64,000 nt of DNA from Nocardioides sp. zg-1308 (GCF_013155375.1 NZ_JABJQY010000002.1:682001-746000), one strand, 5' to 3'; shown: positions 36,384-45,475, numbered from the stretch's first letter. Numbers and translations are program-made. The notes: a model not told the origin generated them from the sequence alone.

Positions 36384-39300
36384 CGGTCCTCCAGCTCGCC
36401 CTCGACGTCGAGGTAGACCTGCTGCAGCGCCGCCACCAGGTCGGCGTCAGGCGACTCCCACAGCCCGCGCTCGGCGGCCTCGTGGAGCCGCTCGACGATG
36501 CCACGCAGCGCCCACGGGTTGGAGGTGCGCAGGAACTGCTGGTTGGTCTCGTCGAGGACGTACTCCTTGGCCAGCGTCTCGTACATCCAGTCGTGCACGA
36601 CCCCCGTCGTGGCGTCGAAGCCGAAGAGGTAGTCGACGGTCGCGGCGAGCTCGAAGGCCCCCTTGTAGCCGTGGCGCTGCATCGCGGCGATCCAGCGCGG
36701 GTTGACCACGCGCGCCCGGAAGACGCGGTTGGTCTCCTCTTGCAGCGTGCGGGTGCGCACCGCGTCCGGCGTCGTCGAGTCGCCGACGTAGGCCTTGGGG
36801 TCGCTGCCGGTCAGCGCGCGGACCGTGGCGACCATGCCGCCGTGGTACTGGAAGTAGTCATCGCTGTCGGCGATGTCGTGCTCGCGGGTGTCGATGTTCT
36901 TCGCCGCCACCTTGATCCGCCGGTAGTTGGCGCGCATGTCGTCGGCGGCCGGCGCCCCGTCGAGGTCGCGGCCGTAGGCGAAGCCGCCCCAGGTCGTGTA
37001 GACCTCGGCGAGGTCCTGGTCGCTGCGCCAGTTGCCCGACTCGACGACCTGCAGGATCCCGGCGCCGTACGACCCCGGCTTGGACCCGAAGATCCGGGTG
37101 GTCGAGCGCCGCTCGTCGCCGTGCTCGGCCAGGTCGGCGCGCGCGTGGGCGCGGACGTAGTTGTGCTCGTCCGGCTCCTCGAGGCCCGCCACGAGTCGGA
37201 CGGCGTCGTCGAGCATCGCGACCACGTGCGGGAAGGCGTCGCGGAAGAAGCCGGAGATCCGGACCGTGACGTCGATGCGCGGCCGCCCGAGCTCGTCGAG
37301 CGGGACCACCTGGAGGTCGTTGACGCGGCGCGACGCCTCGTCCCACACCGGCCGGACGCCGAGCAGGGCGAGCACCTCGGCGATGTCGTCGCCGCTGGTG
37401 CGCATCGCGCTCGTGCCCCACACCGACAGGCCGACGGACTGCGGGTAGGTGCCGGTCTCGTCGAGGTACTTCGCGACGAGCGACTCGGCCATCGCGTGCC
37501 CGGTCTGCCAGGCCAGCCGTGAGGGCACCGCACGCGGGTCGACGGTGTAGAAGTTGCGGCCCGTCGGCAGCACGTTGACCAGCCCGCGCAGCGGCGAGCC
37601 GGACGGACCGGCCGCGACGAAGCCGCCGTCGAGCGCGTGCACCACCGCGTCGAGCTCGTCGGTCGTGCGCGCCAGCCGCGGCACGACCTGGGTCGCCGCG
37701 AACTCCAGCACCCGCTGGACCTCCGGGTCGTCGTGGAGGCGCGCGGCGGCCGCGACGTCCCACCCGGCGTCGTCCATGCCTTGCACGAGCTCGCGGGCCC
37801 TGGCCTCGATCGTGTCGACCGCGGAGGTCGCCTCGGCGCCCTCCTTGAGGCCGAGCGCCGCCCGCAGCCCCGGCACCGCCTGGGCCTGCCCGCCGAACAC
37901 CTGCGCCGCCCGCATGATCGCGAGCACGAGGTTGACCCGCGCCTCGCCGGCGGGCGCCTCGCCGAGCACGTGCAGCCCGTCGCGGATCTGCGCGTCCTTG
38001 ATCTCGCAGAGCCACCCGTCCACGTGCATGATGAAGTCGTCGAACTCCTCGGCGTCCGGCTGCTCCTCCAGCCCCAGGTCGCGGTGCATCTCGGCGGCGT
38101 GCATGAGCTGCCAGATCTCGCCGCGGATCGCCGGCAGCTTGGCCGGGTCCATCGCGGCGATGTTGGCGTGCTCGTCGAGGAGCTGCTCGAGGCGGGCGAT
38201 GTCGCCGTACGACTCCGCGCGGGCCATCGGCGGCACGAGGTGGTCGACGATCGTGGCGTGCGCGCGGCGCTTGGCCTGCGCGCCCTCGCCCGGGTCGTTG
38301 ACCAGGAACGGGTAGACCAGCGGCAGGTCGCCGAGCGCCGCGTCGGTGCCGCAGCTCGCCGACAGCGCGGCGTTCTTGCCGGGCAGCCACTCCAGCGAGC
38401 CGTGCTTGCCGAGGTGGACCACCGCGTCCGCCTGAAAGCCCCCCTCCTCGACAGCACAGTCCAACCAGCGGTAGGCGGCGAGGTAGTGGTGCGTCGGCGC
38501 GAGATCCGGGTCGTGGTAGATCGCGATCGGGTTCTCCCCGAAGCCGCGCGGCGGCTGGATGAGCAGGACGACGTTGCCGGCCCGCACCGTGGCGAGGACG
38601 AGCTCGCCCGCGTCGTTGACGAAGAGCGACCCGACGCCCGGCCCCCACGCCTCCACCATCGCGTCGCGGATGTCCTGCGGGAGGTCGCGGGTCCAGGCGG
38701 CGTACTGCTCCGGCGTGATCCGCACGTGCGCGTCCGTCAGCTGCGCGTGGGTCAGCCACTCCTCGTCCTGGCCGCCGGCGGCGATGAGGGCGTGGATCAG
38801 CGCGTCCCCCTTCTCGGTGTCGCTCGCGTCCCGGCCCAGGATGTCCGTCACCACGTTCTCCGACCCCAGGTCGTACCCCTCCGCCCGCAGCCGCTGGAGC
38901 AGCCGGATGGTCGAGACCGGGGTGTCGAGGCCGACGGCGTTGCCGATGCGGGCGTGCTTGGTGGGGTAGGCCGAGAGCACGAGGGCGAGCCTCTTCTCGG
39001 CGTTCGGGGTCGTCCGCAGGCGCGCGTGCCGCACCGCGATGCCGGCGACGCGGGCGCAGCGCTCGGGGTCGGCGACGTAGTGCGGCAGCCCGTCGGCGTC
39101 GACCTCCTTGAAGGAGAACGGCGCGGTGATGATGCGGCCGTCGAACTCCGGGATGGCGATCTGCGTCGCCGAGTCGAGCGGGCTGACACCGTCGTCGGAG
39201 GCCTCCCACTCGGCGCGGCTCGAGGTCAGGCACAGGCCCTGGATGATCGGGATGTCGAGCGCCGACATCCGCGCCACGTCCCACGACTCGTCGTCCCCGC

Positions 39301-39982
39301 CGGCGCTCGCGCTCGACGGCACGCTGCCGCCGGCCGCGAGGACGGTCACGATCAGCGCGTCCAGCGTGCCGAACGCCTCGTAGAGCTCGTCGGGCGCGGA
39401 GCGGAGCGAGCCGGCGAAGATGGGTACGCCGACCGCGTGGCCGGTCGCGTCCACCGCGTCGGCAAGGGCGTGGGCGAAGGCGGTGTTGCCGCTCGCCTCG
39501 TGCGCCCGGTAGTAGAGGACCCCGATCCGCGGCAGGTCCTCGTCGACCGCCGGCCGCTCCGCGAACCCCCACTGCGGCAGCACCGCCGGCGGCGCGAACC
39601 CCTCGCCGGTCAGCAGCACGGTGTCGGAGAGGAAGGCGTGCAGCTGGGCGAGGTTGTCCGGGCCGCCCTCGGCGAGGTAGCGGTGCGCCTCGGCGGCGAC
39701 GCCGATCGGCACCGACGACAGCTCCATCAGCTCGGCGCTCGGGGTCTGCTCGCCTCCGAGGACGACGACGGGCATGCCGGTCGCGGCGACGCGCGTGAAG
39801 CCGGAGCAGAGGTCCTGCGGCGACCCGAGGAGCCGGCCGACGACGAGGTCGCAGCCCTCGATCACCTCGGCCATCGACTGGTGGCCGGGCCGCGCCGGGT
39901 TGGCGAGGACGTAGTCCGCACCCGACGCCCGCGCGCTGAGCAGGTCGGTGTCGGACGTGGACAGGAGCGCGATCCGGGTCAT
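36380..39982 (-). CDS. cobN: Cobaltochelatase subunit CobN
   Basis: 1200 aa, the normal actinobacterial length. It has the CobN/BchH magnesium-chelatase H-type fold, with typical stretches such as HLGKHGSLEWLPGK, a potential metal or porphyrin site, and FGSKPGSYGAGILQVVESGNW near 970-990. It inserts Co2+ into hydrogenobyrinic acid a,c-diamide. No CobS/CobT is present here; the fused ChlI-ChlD protein at 58.5 kb is the probable ATPase partner. It overlaps both neighbours by 4 bp. Confidence 0.96.
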   Translation of the reverse strand: MTRIALLSTSDTDLLSARASGADYVLANPARPGHQSMAEVIEGCDLVVGRLLGSPQDLCSGFTRVAATGMPVVVLGGEQTPSAELMELSSVPIGVAAEAHRYLAEGGPDNLAQLHAFLSDTVLLTGEGFAPPAVLPQWGFAERPAVDEDLPRIGVLYYRAHEASGNTAFAHALADAVDATGHAVGVPIFAGSLRSAPDELYEAFGTLDALIVTVLAAGGSVPSSASAGGDDESWDVARMSALDIPIIQGLCLTSSRAEWEASDDGVSPLDSATQIAIPEFDGRIITAPFSFKEVDADGLPHYVADPERCARVAGIAVRHARLRTTPNAEKRLALVLSAYPTKHARIGNAVGLDTPVSTIRLLQRLRAEGYDLGSENVVTDILGRDASDTEKGDALIHALIAAGGQDEEWLTHAQLTDAHVRITPEQYAAWTRDLPQDIRDAMVEAWGPGVGSLFVNDAGELVLATVRAGNVVLLIQPPRGFGENPIAIYHDPDLAPTHHYLAAYRWLDCAVEEGGFQADAVVHLGKHGSLEWLPGKNAALSASCGTDAALGDLPLVYPFLVNDPGEGAQAKRRAHATIVDHLVPPMARAESYGDIARLEQLLDEHANIAAMDPAKLPAIRGEIWQLMHAAEMHRDLGLEEQPDAEEFDDFIMHVDGWLCEIKDAQIRDGLHVLGEAPAGEARVNLVLAIMRAAQVFGGQAQAVPGLRAALGLKEGAEATSAVDTIEARARELVQGMDDAGWDVAAAARLHDDPEVQRVLEFAATQVVPRLARTTDELDAVVHALDGGFVAAGPSGSPLRGLVNVLPTGRNFYTVDPRAVPSRLAWQTGHAMAESLVAKYLDETGTYPQSVGLSVWGTSAMRTSGDDIAEVLALLGVRPVWDEASRRVNDLQVVPLDELGRPRIDVTVRISGFFRDAFPHVVAMLDDAVRLVAGLEEPDEHNYVRAHARADLAEHGDERRSTTRIFGSKPGSYGAGILQVVESGNWRSDQDLAEVYTTWGGFAYGRDLDGAPAADDMRANYRRIKVAAKNIDTREHDIADSDDYFQYHGGMVATVRALTGSDPKAYVGDSTTPDAVRTRTLQEETNRVFRARVVNPRWIAAMQRHGYKGAFELAATVDYLFGFDATTGVVHDWMYETLAKEYVLDETNQQFLRTSNPWALRGIVERLHEAAERGLWESPDADLVAALQQVYLDVEGELEDR

Positions 39983-40749
39983 GACGGGTCCTCCGGGGTG
40001 ACGGGCGGTGCGGTGGTCGGGGTGGTGGTCGGGGTGGTGGCCGCTGCGCGGGTGCGGGCGAGCCGGTGGCCGTCGACGGGCGTCCCGCCGACGAGGTGCT
40101 GGGAGACGAGGTCCTCGGCGACGGCGGCGTCCACGCCGCCGTACCAGACGTCGTCGGGCTGGATGCTGACGACGGGTGCGTGGTTGCAGGGGAACTGGCA
40201 GCCGGTCTGGGTGACGAGCACGTCGTCGTCACCGAGCCCGTGCTCGGCGAGGAGCCGGCCGAGCGCAGTAGCGGTCCGGTCGGAGCCGGCGGCGGTGCAG
40301 CGGGGCCCGCGGCACACCAGCACCTGGTGCCGGTGGCCGGGGACGGCGTCCCACGCGGACGACGCCAGCGCCGCCTCGTTCCCGGTGATCGGTCGAGCGA
40401 GGTCGAGGAGGCCGCGCAGCGTGGCCGGGTCGTGGCCGTCGAGGTCGTTGCGCAGCACCGCGGTGGCGACCCGCACGTCGGGGCGTACGCCGTCGCGCTC
40501 GCGCCACCAGTGACCGGCCACGCGCCGCAGCCAGGACTGCGCCGGGGCGTGCGTGCCGAGGCTGACGCCGGCGAGCGAGATCGTCGTCGCGCCGGCGTCG
40601 GCGAGCCGGGTGAGCTCGGCGGAGAGGGACGGGTCGCCGAGCTGGAGGTAGCCGACGCTGCCGCCGAGGCGGCTCGCCGCGTCGGCGAGGCGCGCGTGCT
40701 CGGCGACCTCGAGGGCCGACATCCCGACGAGGAGGTCGTGGGCGCTCAC
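39979..40749 (-). CDS. CbiX-like/[2Fe-2S] ferredoxin fusion protein
   Basis: 256 aa. The N-terminal half (1-120) resembles a CbiX/sirohydrochlorin-chelatase fold remnant (AELTRLADAGATTISLAGVSLG). The C-terminal half is a thioredoxin-like [2Fe-2S] ferredoxin with ligands Cys146, Cys151, Cys184 and Cys188 (CRGPRC and TGCQFPC). A Thr/Pro-rich tail follows. It sits between the ABC ATPase and cobN with 4-bp overlaps on both sides, so a role in cobalt delivery or corrin redox chemistry is likely. The exact function is not established. Confidence 0.8.
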   Translation of the reverse strand: MSAHDLLVGMSALEVAEHARLADAASRLGGSVGYLQLGDPSLSAELTRLADAGATTISLAGVSLGTHAPAQSWLRRVAGHWWRERDGVRPDVRVATAVLRNDLDGHDPATLRGLLDLARPITGNEAALASSAWDAVPGHRHQVLVCRGPRCTAAGSDRTATALGRLLAEHGLGDDDVLVTQTGCQFPCNHAPVVSIQPDDVWYGGVDAAVAEDLVSQHLVGGTPVDGHRLARTRAAATTPTTTPTTAPPVTPEDPS

Positions 40750-41555
40750 ATGCGCACCTCCCGCCGGGGTCCGTTCCAGCGCACGTGCGGCCGGTCGTGG
40801 ACCGGGTGCGGCTCGACAGTGGCGTCGACGCCGTAGACGTCGGCGATCAGCGCCGAGGTGAGCACCTCGTGCACCGGGCCGGCGGCGACCAGCCGGCCGG
40901 CGTCGAGGACCGCGAGCCGGTCGCAGTAGGCGGCGGCCAACTCGAGGTCGTGCAGGGCCGCGACGGTGGTGAGGCCGAGCCCGCGGACGCGGTCGAGGAA
41001 GTCGAGCTGGTGGCCGAGGTCGAGGTGGTTGGTGGGCTCGTCGAGGAGCAGCACGGCCGGTCGCTGGGCCACCGCGCGGGCCAGCTGGGTGCGCTGGCGC
41101 TCACCGCCCGACAGTGTCTGCCAGCTGCGGTCGGCCAGCTCGGCGACGTCGGCGAAGCGCAGCGCCTCGTCGACCGCCTCGCGCTCGCCCGGCGGGGTGT
41201 CGAAGACAGCGAGACGCCCGGTGCGGTGCGGGATCCGGCCGAGCTCGACGACCTGCCGGACGGTGAGGTCGAGCGTGGTCGACGCCTGCTGCTCGACCAG
41301 CCCCACCAGCCGGGCGCGCTCGCGCGGTGGCAGGGCGTGGAGGTCGCGGCCGTCGAGCAGGACGTCGCCCGCGGCCGGCCGGGTCTGGCCCGCGACGAGG
41401 TTGATCAGCGTGGTCTTGCCCGACCCGTTGGGCCCGAGGAGCCCGGTGACCGTGCCGGGCTCGCAGATGAGGTCGATGTCACGGACGATGTCGCGGCCGC
41501 CGGCCCGCCAGGCCGCGCCGCGCACCTCGAGGCGTACGCCGTGCGCGTCAGGCAT
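40746..41555 (-). CDS. ABC transporter ATPase of a BtuD/FecE-type importer
   Basis: 269 aa. Walker A is GPNGSGKTTL, the signature is LSGGERQRTQLARA, Walker B is VLLLDEPTNHLDLG, and there is an H-loop His. It is the energy subunit for the FecCD-type permease whose gene it overlaps by 8 bp. A cobalamin riboswitch heads the operon, so the cargo is probably cobalamin, a corrinoid precursor such as cobinamide, or a cobalt chelate. Confidence 0.92.
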   Translation of the reverse strand: MPDAHGVRLEVRGAAWRAGGRDIVRDIDLICEPGTVTGLLGPNGSGKTTLINLVAGQTRPAAGDVLLDGRDLHALPPRERARLVGLVEQQASTTLDLTVRQVVELGRIPHRTGRLAVFDTPPGEREAVDEALRFADVAELADRSWQTLSGGERQRTQLARAVAQRPAVLLLDEPTNHLDLGHQLDFLDRVRGLGLTTVAALHDLELAAAYCDRLAVLDAGRLVAAGPVHEVLTSALIADVYGVDATVEPHPVHDRPHVRWNGPRREVRM

Positions 41556-42585
41556 GGTGCCTCCCGCGGCGCAGGAGCCAGGCGAAGAACGGCGCCCCGA
41601 CGACGCCGGTGACGACGCCGAGCGGCACCTCCTGCCCCTCGACGACCGACCGCGCGACGGTGTCGGCGAGCACGAGCGTGATCGCGCCGACGACGGCGCA
41701 CATCGGCAGCAGCAGCCGGTGGCCGGGACCGGTGACGAGCCGCACCATGTGGGGCACGACCAGCCCGACGAAGCCGATCAGGCCGGCGTACGCCACGAGG
41801 CATGCGGTGACCAGGGCCGTGCCGACGAGCAGCAGCCAGCGCAGCCGGGTCACGTCGACGCCGAGCGAGCGGGCGGACACCTCCCCGAACGCGAAGGCGT
41901 CGAGCTGGTCGGCCAGGGCGACGATGCCGACCGTGGCGACGAGCGCGACGACGGCGAGGAACACCGACGACTCCCACCGCAGCCCCGCGACGGAGCCGAG
42001 GGTCCACGACAGCACCCGGCGTGCGGCCTGGCTGTCGCCGCTGACGATGACGAGGAAGGCGGTGTAGGCCGCGCAGACCTGGCCGACGGCGACGCCGGCG
42101 AGGATCGTGCGGGTCGGGGGCAGGCTGCCCGACCGGCCGGCGGCGAGCAGCAGCACGGCGAGCAGCGCCGCCAGCGCTCCCGCGAAGCCGGCCCCCGCGA
42201 CCGCAGCCGAGCCGACGAGGCCGGCGAAGGGCACGCCGAGCACGATGACCGTCACCGCGCCGACGGCCGCACCCCCGGAGATGCCGAGGAGGTAGGGGTC
42301 GGCGAGGTCGTTGCGGGTCAGCGACTGCAGCACCGCTCCGCAGAGCGCGAGCGCGGCGCCGACCGCGGCCGCACCCAGCACGCGCGGCATCCGCAGCTGC
42401 CACACGATCTGGTCGTGGAAGAGCGCGACGTCGAAGTCGCCGAGGTGCATCCGTCGGCCGACGACCTCCAGCACCTGCGGAACAGGGACGGGGACCGCTC
42501 CCACCCCGAGCGACACCGCCATGGCGACCCCGAGCACCACCAGCCCGAGGGCGAGGGTGCCGAGGCGACCCAGGGTCCGGGTCAC
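41548..42585 (-). CDS. ABC transporter permease, FecCD/BtuC family
   Basis: 345 aa from GTG 42585, overlapping the binding-protein stop (GTGA). It has nine to ten membrane helices with the family stretches GAALALCGAVLQSLTRNDLADPYLLGISGGAAVGAV, GFVGLVVPHMVRLVTGPGHRLLLP and GVVTGVVGAPFFAWLL. It forms the channel of the corrinoid-type importer. The much longer upstream in-frame ORF runs antisense through the binding-protein gene and is not real. Confidence 0.92.
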   Translation of the reverse strand: MTRTLGRLGTLALGLVVLGVAMAVSLGVGAVPVPVPQVLEVVGRRMHLGDFDVALFHDQIVWQLRMPRVLGAAAVGAALALCGAVLQSLTRNDLADPYLLGISGGAAVGAVTVIVLGVPFAGLVGSAAVAGAGFAGALAALLAVLLLAAGRSGSLPPTRTILAGVAVGQVCAAYTAFLVIVSGDSQAARRVLSWTLGSVAGLRWESSVFLAVVALVATVGIVALADQLDAFAFGEVSARSLGVDVTRLRWLLLVGTALVTACLVAYAGLIGFVGLVVPHMVRLVTGPGHRLLLPMCAVVGAITLVLADTVARSVVEGQEVPLGVVTGVVGAPFFAWLLRRGRHHA

Positions 42586-43598
42586 CGTGCGGCGGCGAGC
42601 TCGAGGAGCTGGTCGGAGACCGAGGCGGCGCCGTCGGCGAGACGCACCCCCGGTGTGGTCTCCGAGAAGGGGACGACGACGTACACCTCGGCGGCGACGG
42701 CGTCGAGCTGCCGGAGCACCGGGTCGGCCTCCAGGTAGTCGATCTTGTCCTCGGCACTGGACCAGGAGGCGTCGGCGAGCACGATCACGTCGGGGTTCGC
42801 GGCGACGACCTTCTCCCACGTGCCGTCGGCCCAGCCGTCGTCGAGGCCACCGAAGACGTTGCTCGCGCCGACCGCGTCGAGCACGAGCTGCGGCCCGCCG
42901 CCACCCGCGCCGACGTACGGCGTGCGGTCGCCGGAGTCGAACCAGAGGACGTCGAGCCCCGTGCCCGCCGCGCTCTCCTCGATCCCGTCGAGCAGCGCCT
43001 GCTGCTCGGCGACGAGCTCCTCGGCCCGCTCGGGGACGCCGAAGGCGGTGGCGACCGACTCGACCTCGTCCCAGACCGCGTCGAATGAGGGCTCGGGACG
43101 GTCGGCGGCCTCCTCGCAGCCGAAGGGCGAGAGGTACGACGGCGTGCCCGCCGCGTCGAGCTCGTCGCGGGTACCGGCCACCTTGGCGTCGAAGGCGCTG
43201 CCGTAGGACGCGTAGACGAAGTCCGGCTGGGCCGCGAGGAGGTCCTCGCGGGAGGGATACTCCTTCGCAAGCACGTCGACCGACTCGTAGGCCGCCTGCC
43301 ACTTCGCCGGCACGGCGTCGTCGAGGTAGGCGGTGCCGGCCAGCTGGTCCTCGACGCCCAGGGCGAGGGCGACCTCGGTCGCGCCCTGGTTGAGGGTGAC
43401 GGCCCGTCGCGGTCGCGCGGCCAGCGTCGTGGTGCGGGCGCAGCTGGTGACCTCGACGGGGAAGATCGACGCGCCGCCGCTCGTGTCGGCCGGGCCCGTA
43501 TCGGACGCGCTGTCCGCTTCCGGAGCCCCGGCGCAACCGCTCAGGACGAGCAGAGCGGTGACGGACAGGACGGTCTTCGGCAACAGCGCGATCCGCAC
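42582..43598 (-). CDS. ABC importer substrate-binding lipoprotein (BtuF/FepB-like)
   Basis: 338 aa from GTG 43598, with GGAGG 4 bp before it. The lipobox LVLSGCAG lies near residue 22. The peripla_BP_2 fold begins RPRRAVTLNQGATEVALALGVEDQLAGTAYLDD. It captures a corrinoid or metal chelate outside the cell. It is the first gene behind the cobalamin riboswitch, whose last helix (GGGG-CGAGAA-CCCC) abuts this ribosome site. Confidence 0.9.
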   Translation of the reverse strand: MRIALLPKTVLSVTALLVLSGCAGAPEADSASDTGPADTSGGASIFPVEVTSCARTTTLAARPRRAVTLNQGATEVALALGVEDQLAGTAYLDDAVPAKWQAAYESVDVLAKEYPSREDLLAAQPDFVYASYGSAFDAKVAGTRDELDAAGTPSYLSPFGCEEAADRPEPSFDAVWDEVESVATAFGVPERAEELVAEQQALLDGIEESAAGTGLDVLWFDSGDRTPYVGAGGGGPQLVLDAVGASNVFGGLDDGWADGTWEKVVAANPDVIVLADASWSSAEDKIDYLEADPVLRQLDAVAAEVYVVVPFSETTPGVRLADGAASVSDQLLELAAAR

Positions 43599-43604
43599 GG
43601 ATCC

Positions 43605-43740
43605 TCCTCGGGGTTCTCGCCCCTCGTGATGGGATCCGCGTGGGCCAGTGTCTGGCTACGGCCTGCGCTCGGCAGGCCTCACAGTGGCGGAACCGCCCCG
43701 GGCTTGCACCGGGTTCCTGGGTCCCACGCGGAGTGGTGCC
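43605..43740 (-). promoter_or_regulatory. Cobalamin riboswitch before the btuFCD-like/cobN/cobF operon
   Basis: Read on the minus strand, it has the B12-riboswitch core: CCCGGTGCAAGCCCGGGGCG, then GTTCCGCCACTGTGAGG (the B12 box), a variable arm, and AGCCAGACACTGGCC. It ends with GGGGCGAGAACCCCGAGGAGG, a hairpin next to the ribosome site, so control is probably at translation start. High coenzyme B12 should shut off the operon. Confidence 0.93.
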
Positions 43741-43777
43741 GCGAGCCTAGCCGGTCTCTCGTCTGACCCTCCACCGC

Positions 43778-43819
43778 TGGTTGAGCAGCGAGGAACGAGG
43801 AACGAGGAAGTCGAAACCA
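43778..43819. repeat. Palindromic repeat, diverged copy (family 1)
   Basis: TGGTTGAG-CAGCGAGGAACGAGGAACGAGG-AAGTCGAAACCA lies in the cobG leader, 23 bp before the ATG. It shares the GAGGAACGAG core and the TGGTNGAG end with the copies at 44687, 47056, 59575 and 59665, but has an internal ACGAGGA duplication. Confidence 0.65.
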
Positions 43820-43842
43820 GGGCCGTGCCAAGATCTCGCCCC

Positions 43843-44697
43843 ATGACCGACCGGACCCGAGGCGACCTCTGCCCGGGCGTCTTGCGCCCCTGGCCGGCCG
43901 ACGACGGCGCGCTCGTGCGGCTGCGGCTGCCGGGCGGTCACCTCGGCCGTACGACGCTCACCTCGCTGCTCGACGTCGCCGAGACGTACGGCGACGGGCG
44001 GGTGCACCTGACCAAGCGGGCCAACCTCCAGCTGCGCGCGCTGCCGTCGATCGACGGCGCCCTGCCGGACGAGGTGGTCGAGGCGATCCGCGCGACCGGC
44101 CTGCTCCCGCACCCGGCGCACGAGCTGGTCCGCAACGTCCTCGTCTCGCCGCTGACCGGGCTGGTGGGCGGCCGCGCCGACCTGCGGCCGATCACCCGCG
44201 AGCTGGACGAGCGGATGTGCGCGACGCCGTCGCTCGCCGACCTGTCGGGGCGGTTCCTGCTCGTCCTCGACGACGGCCGCGGCGACCTCACCTCCCGCTC
44301 GACCGATCTGGGACTGGTCGCGCTGTCCGAGGACACCGCTCAGCTGCGGGTCGGCAGCGACCGCTGGGGACCGGTGGTCCCGCTGTCCGAGGCGGCCGCT
44401 GCCTTGACCGAGCTGGCGCAGGACTTCCAGGAGGTCCGCGGAGCGGCGTGGCACGTCGACGAGGTGCCGGGCTTCAGGCCGTCGCAGGAGCCGGACCCGC
44501 GGGCGCTCGTGTCGTCGGGCCCGCCGGCGTACGGCGAGGTGGTGCCAGGAGTCGCGCACGTGCCGATCGAGGGCGGTGTCGTCGAGAGGAACGTTGCCTG
44601 CACGCTCGGGGAGCAGCTGGTCGTCACCCCGTGGAAGTCCCTCCTGTCGCTCGGTCCCTCGCTGATCGAGACCCCAGCTCACTCGCTGGTCGAGTAG
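43843..44697 (+). CDS. cobG: Precorrin-3B synthase-like protein, apparently C-terminally truncated
   Basis: 284 aa. The N-terminal ferredoxin-like half (DLCPGVLRPWPADDGALVRLRLPGG, HLTKRANLQLRALPSIDG) and the middle domain (LPHPAHELVRNVLVSPLTGLVGGRAD, RFLLVLDDGRGDL) are normal for CobG. The family then continues past VTPWKSLL into a domain with the [4Fe-4S] cysteines. Here that part is missing; the protein ends 15 residues later, and residues 275-284 plus the stop lie in a repeat (44666-44730). Relatives are roughly 80 or more residues longer. It may be inactive or may work by another route. Confidence 0.8.
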   Translation: MTDRTRGDLCPGVLRPWPADDGALVRLRLPGGHLGRTTLTSLLDVAETYGDGRVHLTKRANLQLRALPSIDGALPDEVVEAIRATGLLPHPAHELVRNVLVSPLTGLVGGRADLRPITRELDERMCATPSLADLSGRFLLVLDDGRGDLTSRSTDLGLVALSEDTAQLRVGSDRWGPVVPLSEAAAALTELAQDFQEVRGAAWHVDEVPGFRPSQEPDPRALVSSGPPAYGEVVPGVAHVPIEGGVVERNVACTLGEQLVVTPWKSLLSLGPSLIETPAHSLVE

Positions 44698-44730
44698 CCC
44701 GCGAGGAACGAGCGGGCGTATCGAGACCCC
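44666..44730. repeat. Palindromic repeat forming the cobG 3' end (family 1)
   Basis: A partial end (TCGAGACCCC, 44666-44675) is followed by a full copy, 44687-44730: TGGTCGAGTAGCCCGCGAGG then AACGAGCGGGCG then TATCGAGACCCC. The TAG of cobG lies inside the copy. It fills the whole gap to the convergent PCD-VOC gene and can fold as a hairpin. Confidence 0.85.
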
Positions 44731-45432
44731 TCAGCCGGCCGCCGCCACGTCCACGCAGATCACGCCCCGGTTCCCGTCCTGGTCGGCAATGACCGTCATC
44801 CCGGGCGCATCGCTGTCGTCCACGACGGTCCCGCCCGCGGCGACCGCAGCAGCGATCCGCTGCTCGCGCGCCTCGGCCGCGACATAGACCTCGAGGTGGA
44901 ACCGCTGACCCTCGGACGAGTCGGACGCGCCGTCGTCGAACCACAGGTTCGGCACCCGCACCGTCGCGTCGCGGACCTCGTCGCCGGGCGACCCGCGACC
45001 CACGGAGTCACCGTCCCCGGTCAGCAGCGCCGCCCAGACCGGCGCGATCGTCGCCGACTGCGCGGTGTCGAGCCCCAGCTCGATCTCGCTCACGGCGGCC
45101 GGGTCGGCGAGGAGGCCATGCTCGGCGGCGACCTCGGAGATCCGGCGCGCGAGGTCGACGTCCTGCTGCGTCGGCCACTCGACGACGTACTCCGTGCCGT
45201 CGTCGTCGCGGTAGATCGCGTCGGGCGTGACCAGCTCGAGGTCGACGTGCCCGCGGCCGATCACGACGCGCGGGTGGTGGCCGACCGCGTCGCCGGCCTC
45301 GCCGACGGCGGCGACGAAACGCACGGCCCCGGCGAAGTCGTCCACGACGTAGCGGGCGTGCAGGCCCTGGGCCAGCTTGCGCCAGTCGGTCAGCCCGGCC
45401 TCGGCGATCTGCGCGCTCCTGATCATGTCCAT
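44731..45432 (-). CDS. Pterin carbinolamine dehydratase-like/VOC domain fusion
   Basis: 233 aa. Residues 5-110 resemble pterin-4a-carbinolamine dehydratase (PCD/DCoH): DWRKLAQGLHARYVVDDFAGAVRFVAAVGEAGDAVGHHP, with His52-His53 as in the PCD active-site pair. The remainder (115-233) is a VOC/glyoxalase-type domain (FDDGASDSSEGQRFHLEVYV). PCD normally recycles pterin cofactors; the VOC half may bind a metal or substrate. It sits between cobG and the cobH riboswitch, in opposite orientation, so it is probably unrelated to B12. Confidence 0.82.
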   Translation of the reverse strand: MDMIRSAQIAEAGLTDWRKLAQGLHARYVVDDFAGAVRFVAAVGEAGDAVGHHPRVVIGRGHVDLELVTPDAIYRDDDGTEYVVEWPTQQDVDLARRISEVAAEHGLLADPAAVSEIELGLDTAQSATIAPVWAALLTGDGDSVGRGSPGDEVRDATVRVPNLWFDDGASDSSEGQRFHLEVYVAAEAREQRIAAAVAAGGTVVDDSDAPGMTVIADQDGNRGVICVDVAAAG

Positions 45433-45475
45433 GTCCGGACCCTAGTCACCAGCGGCGACACCGGACAGGGACTGC

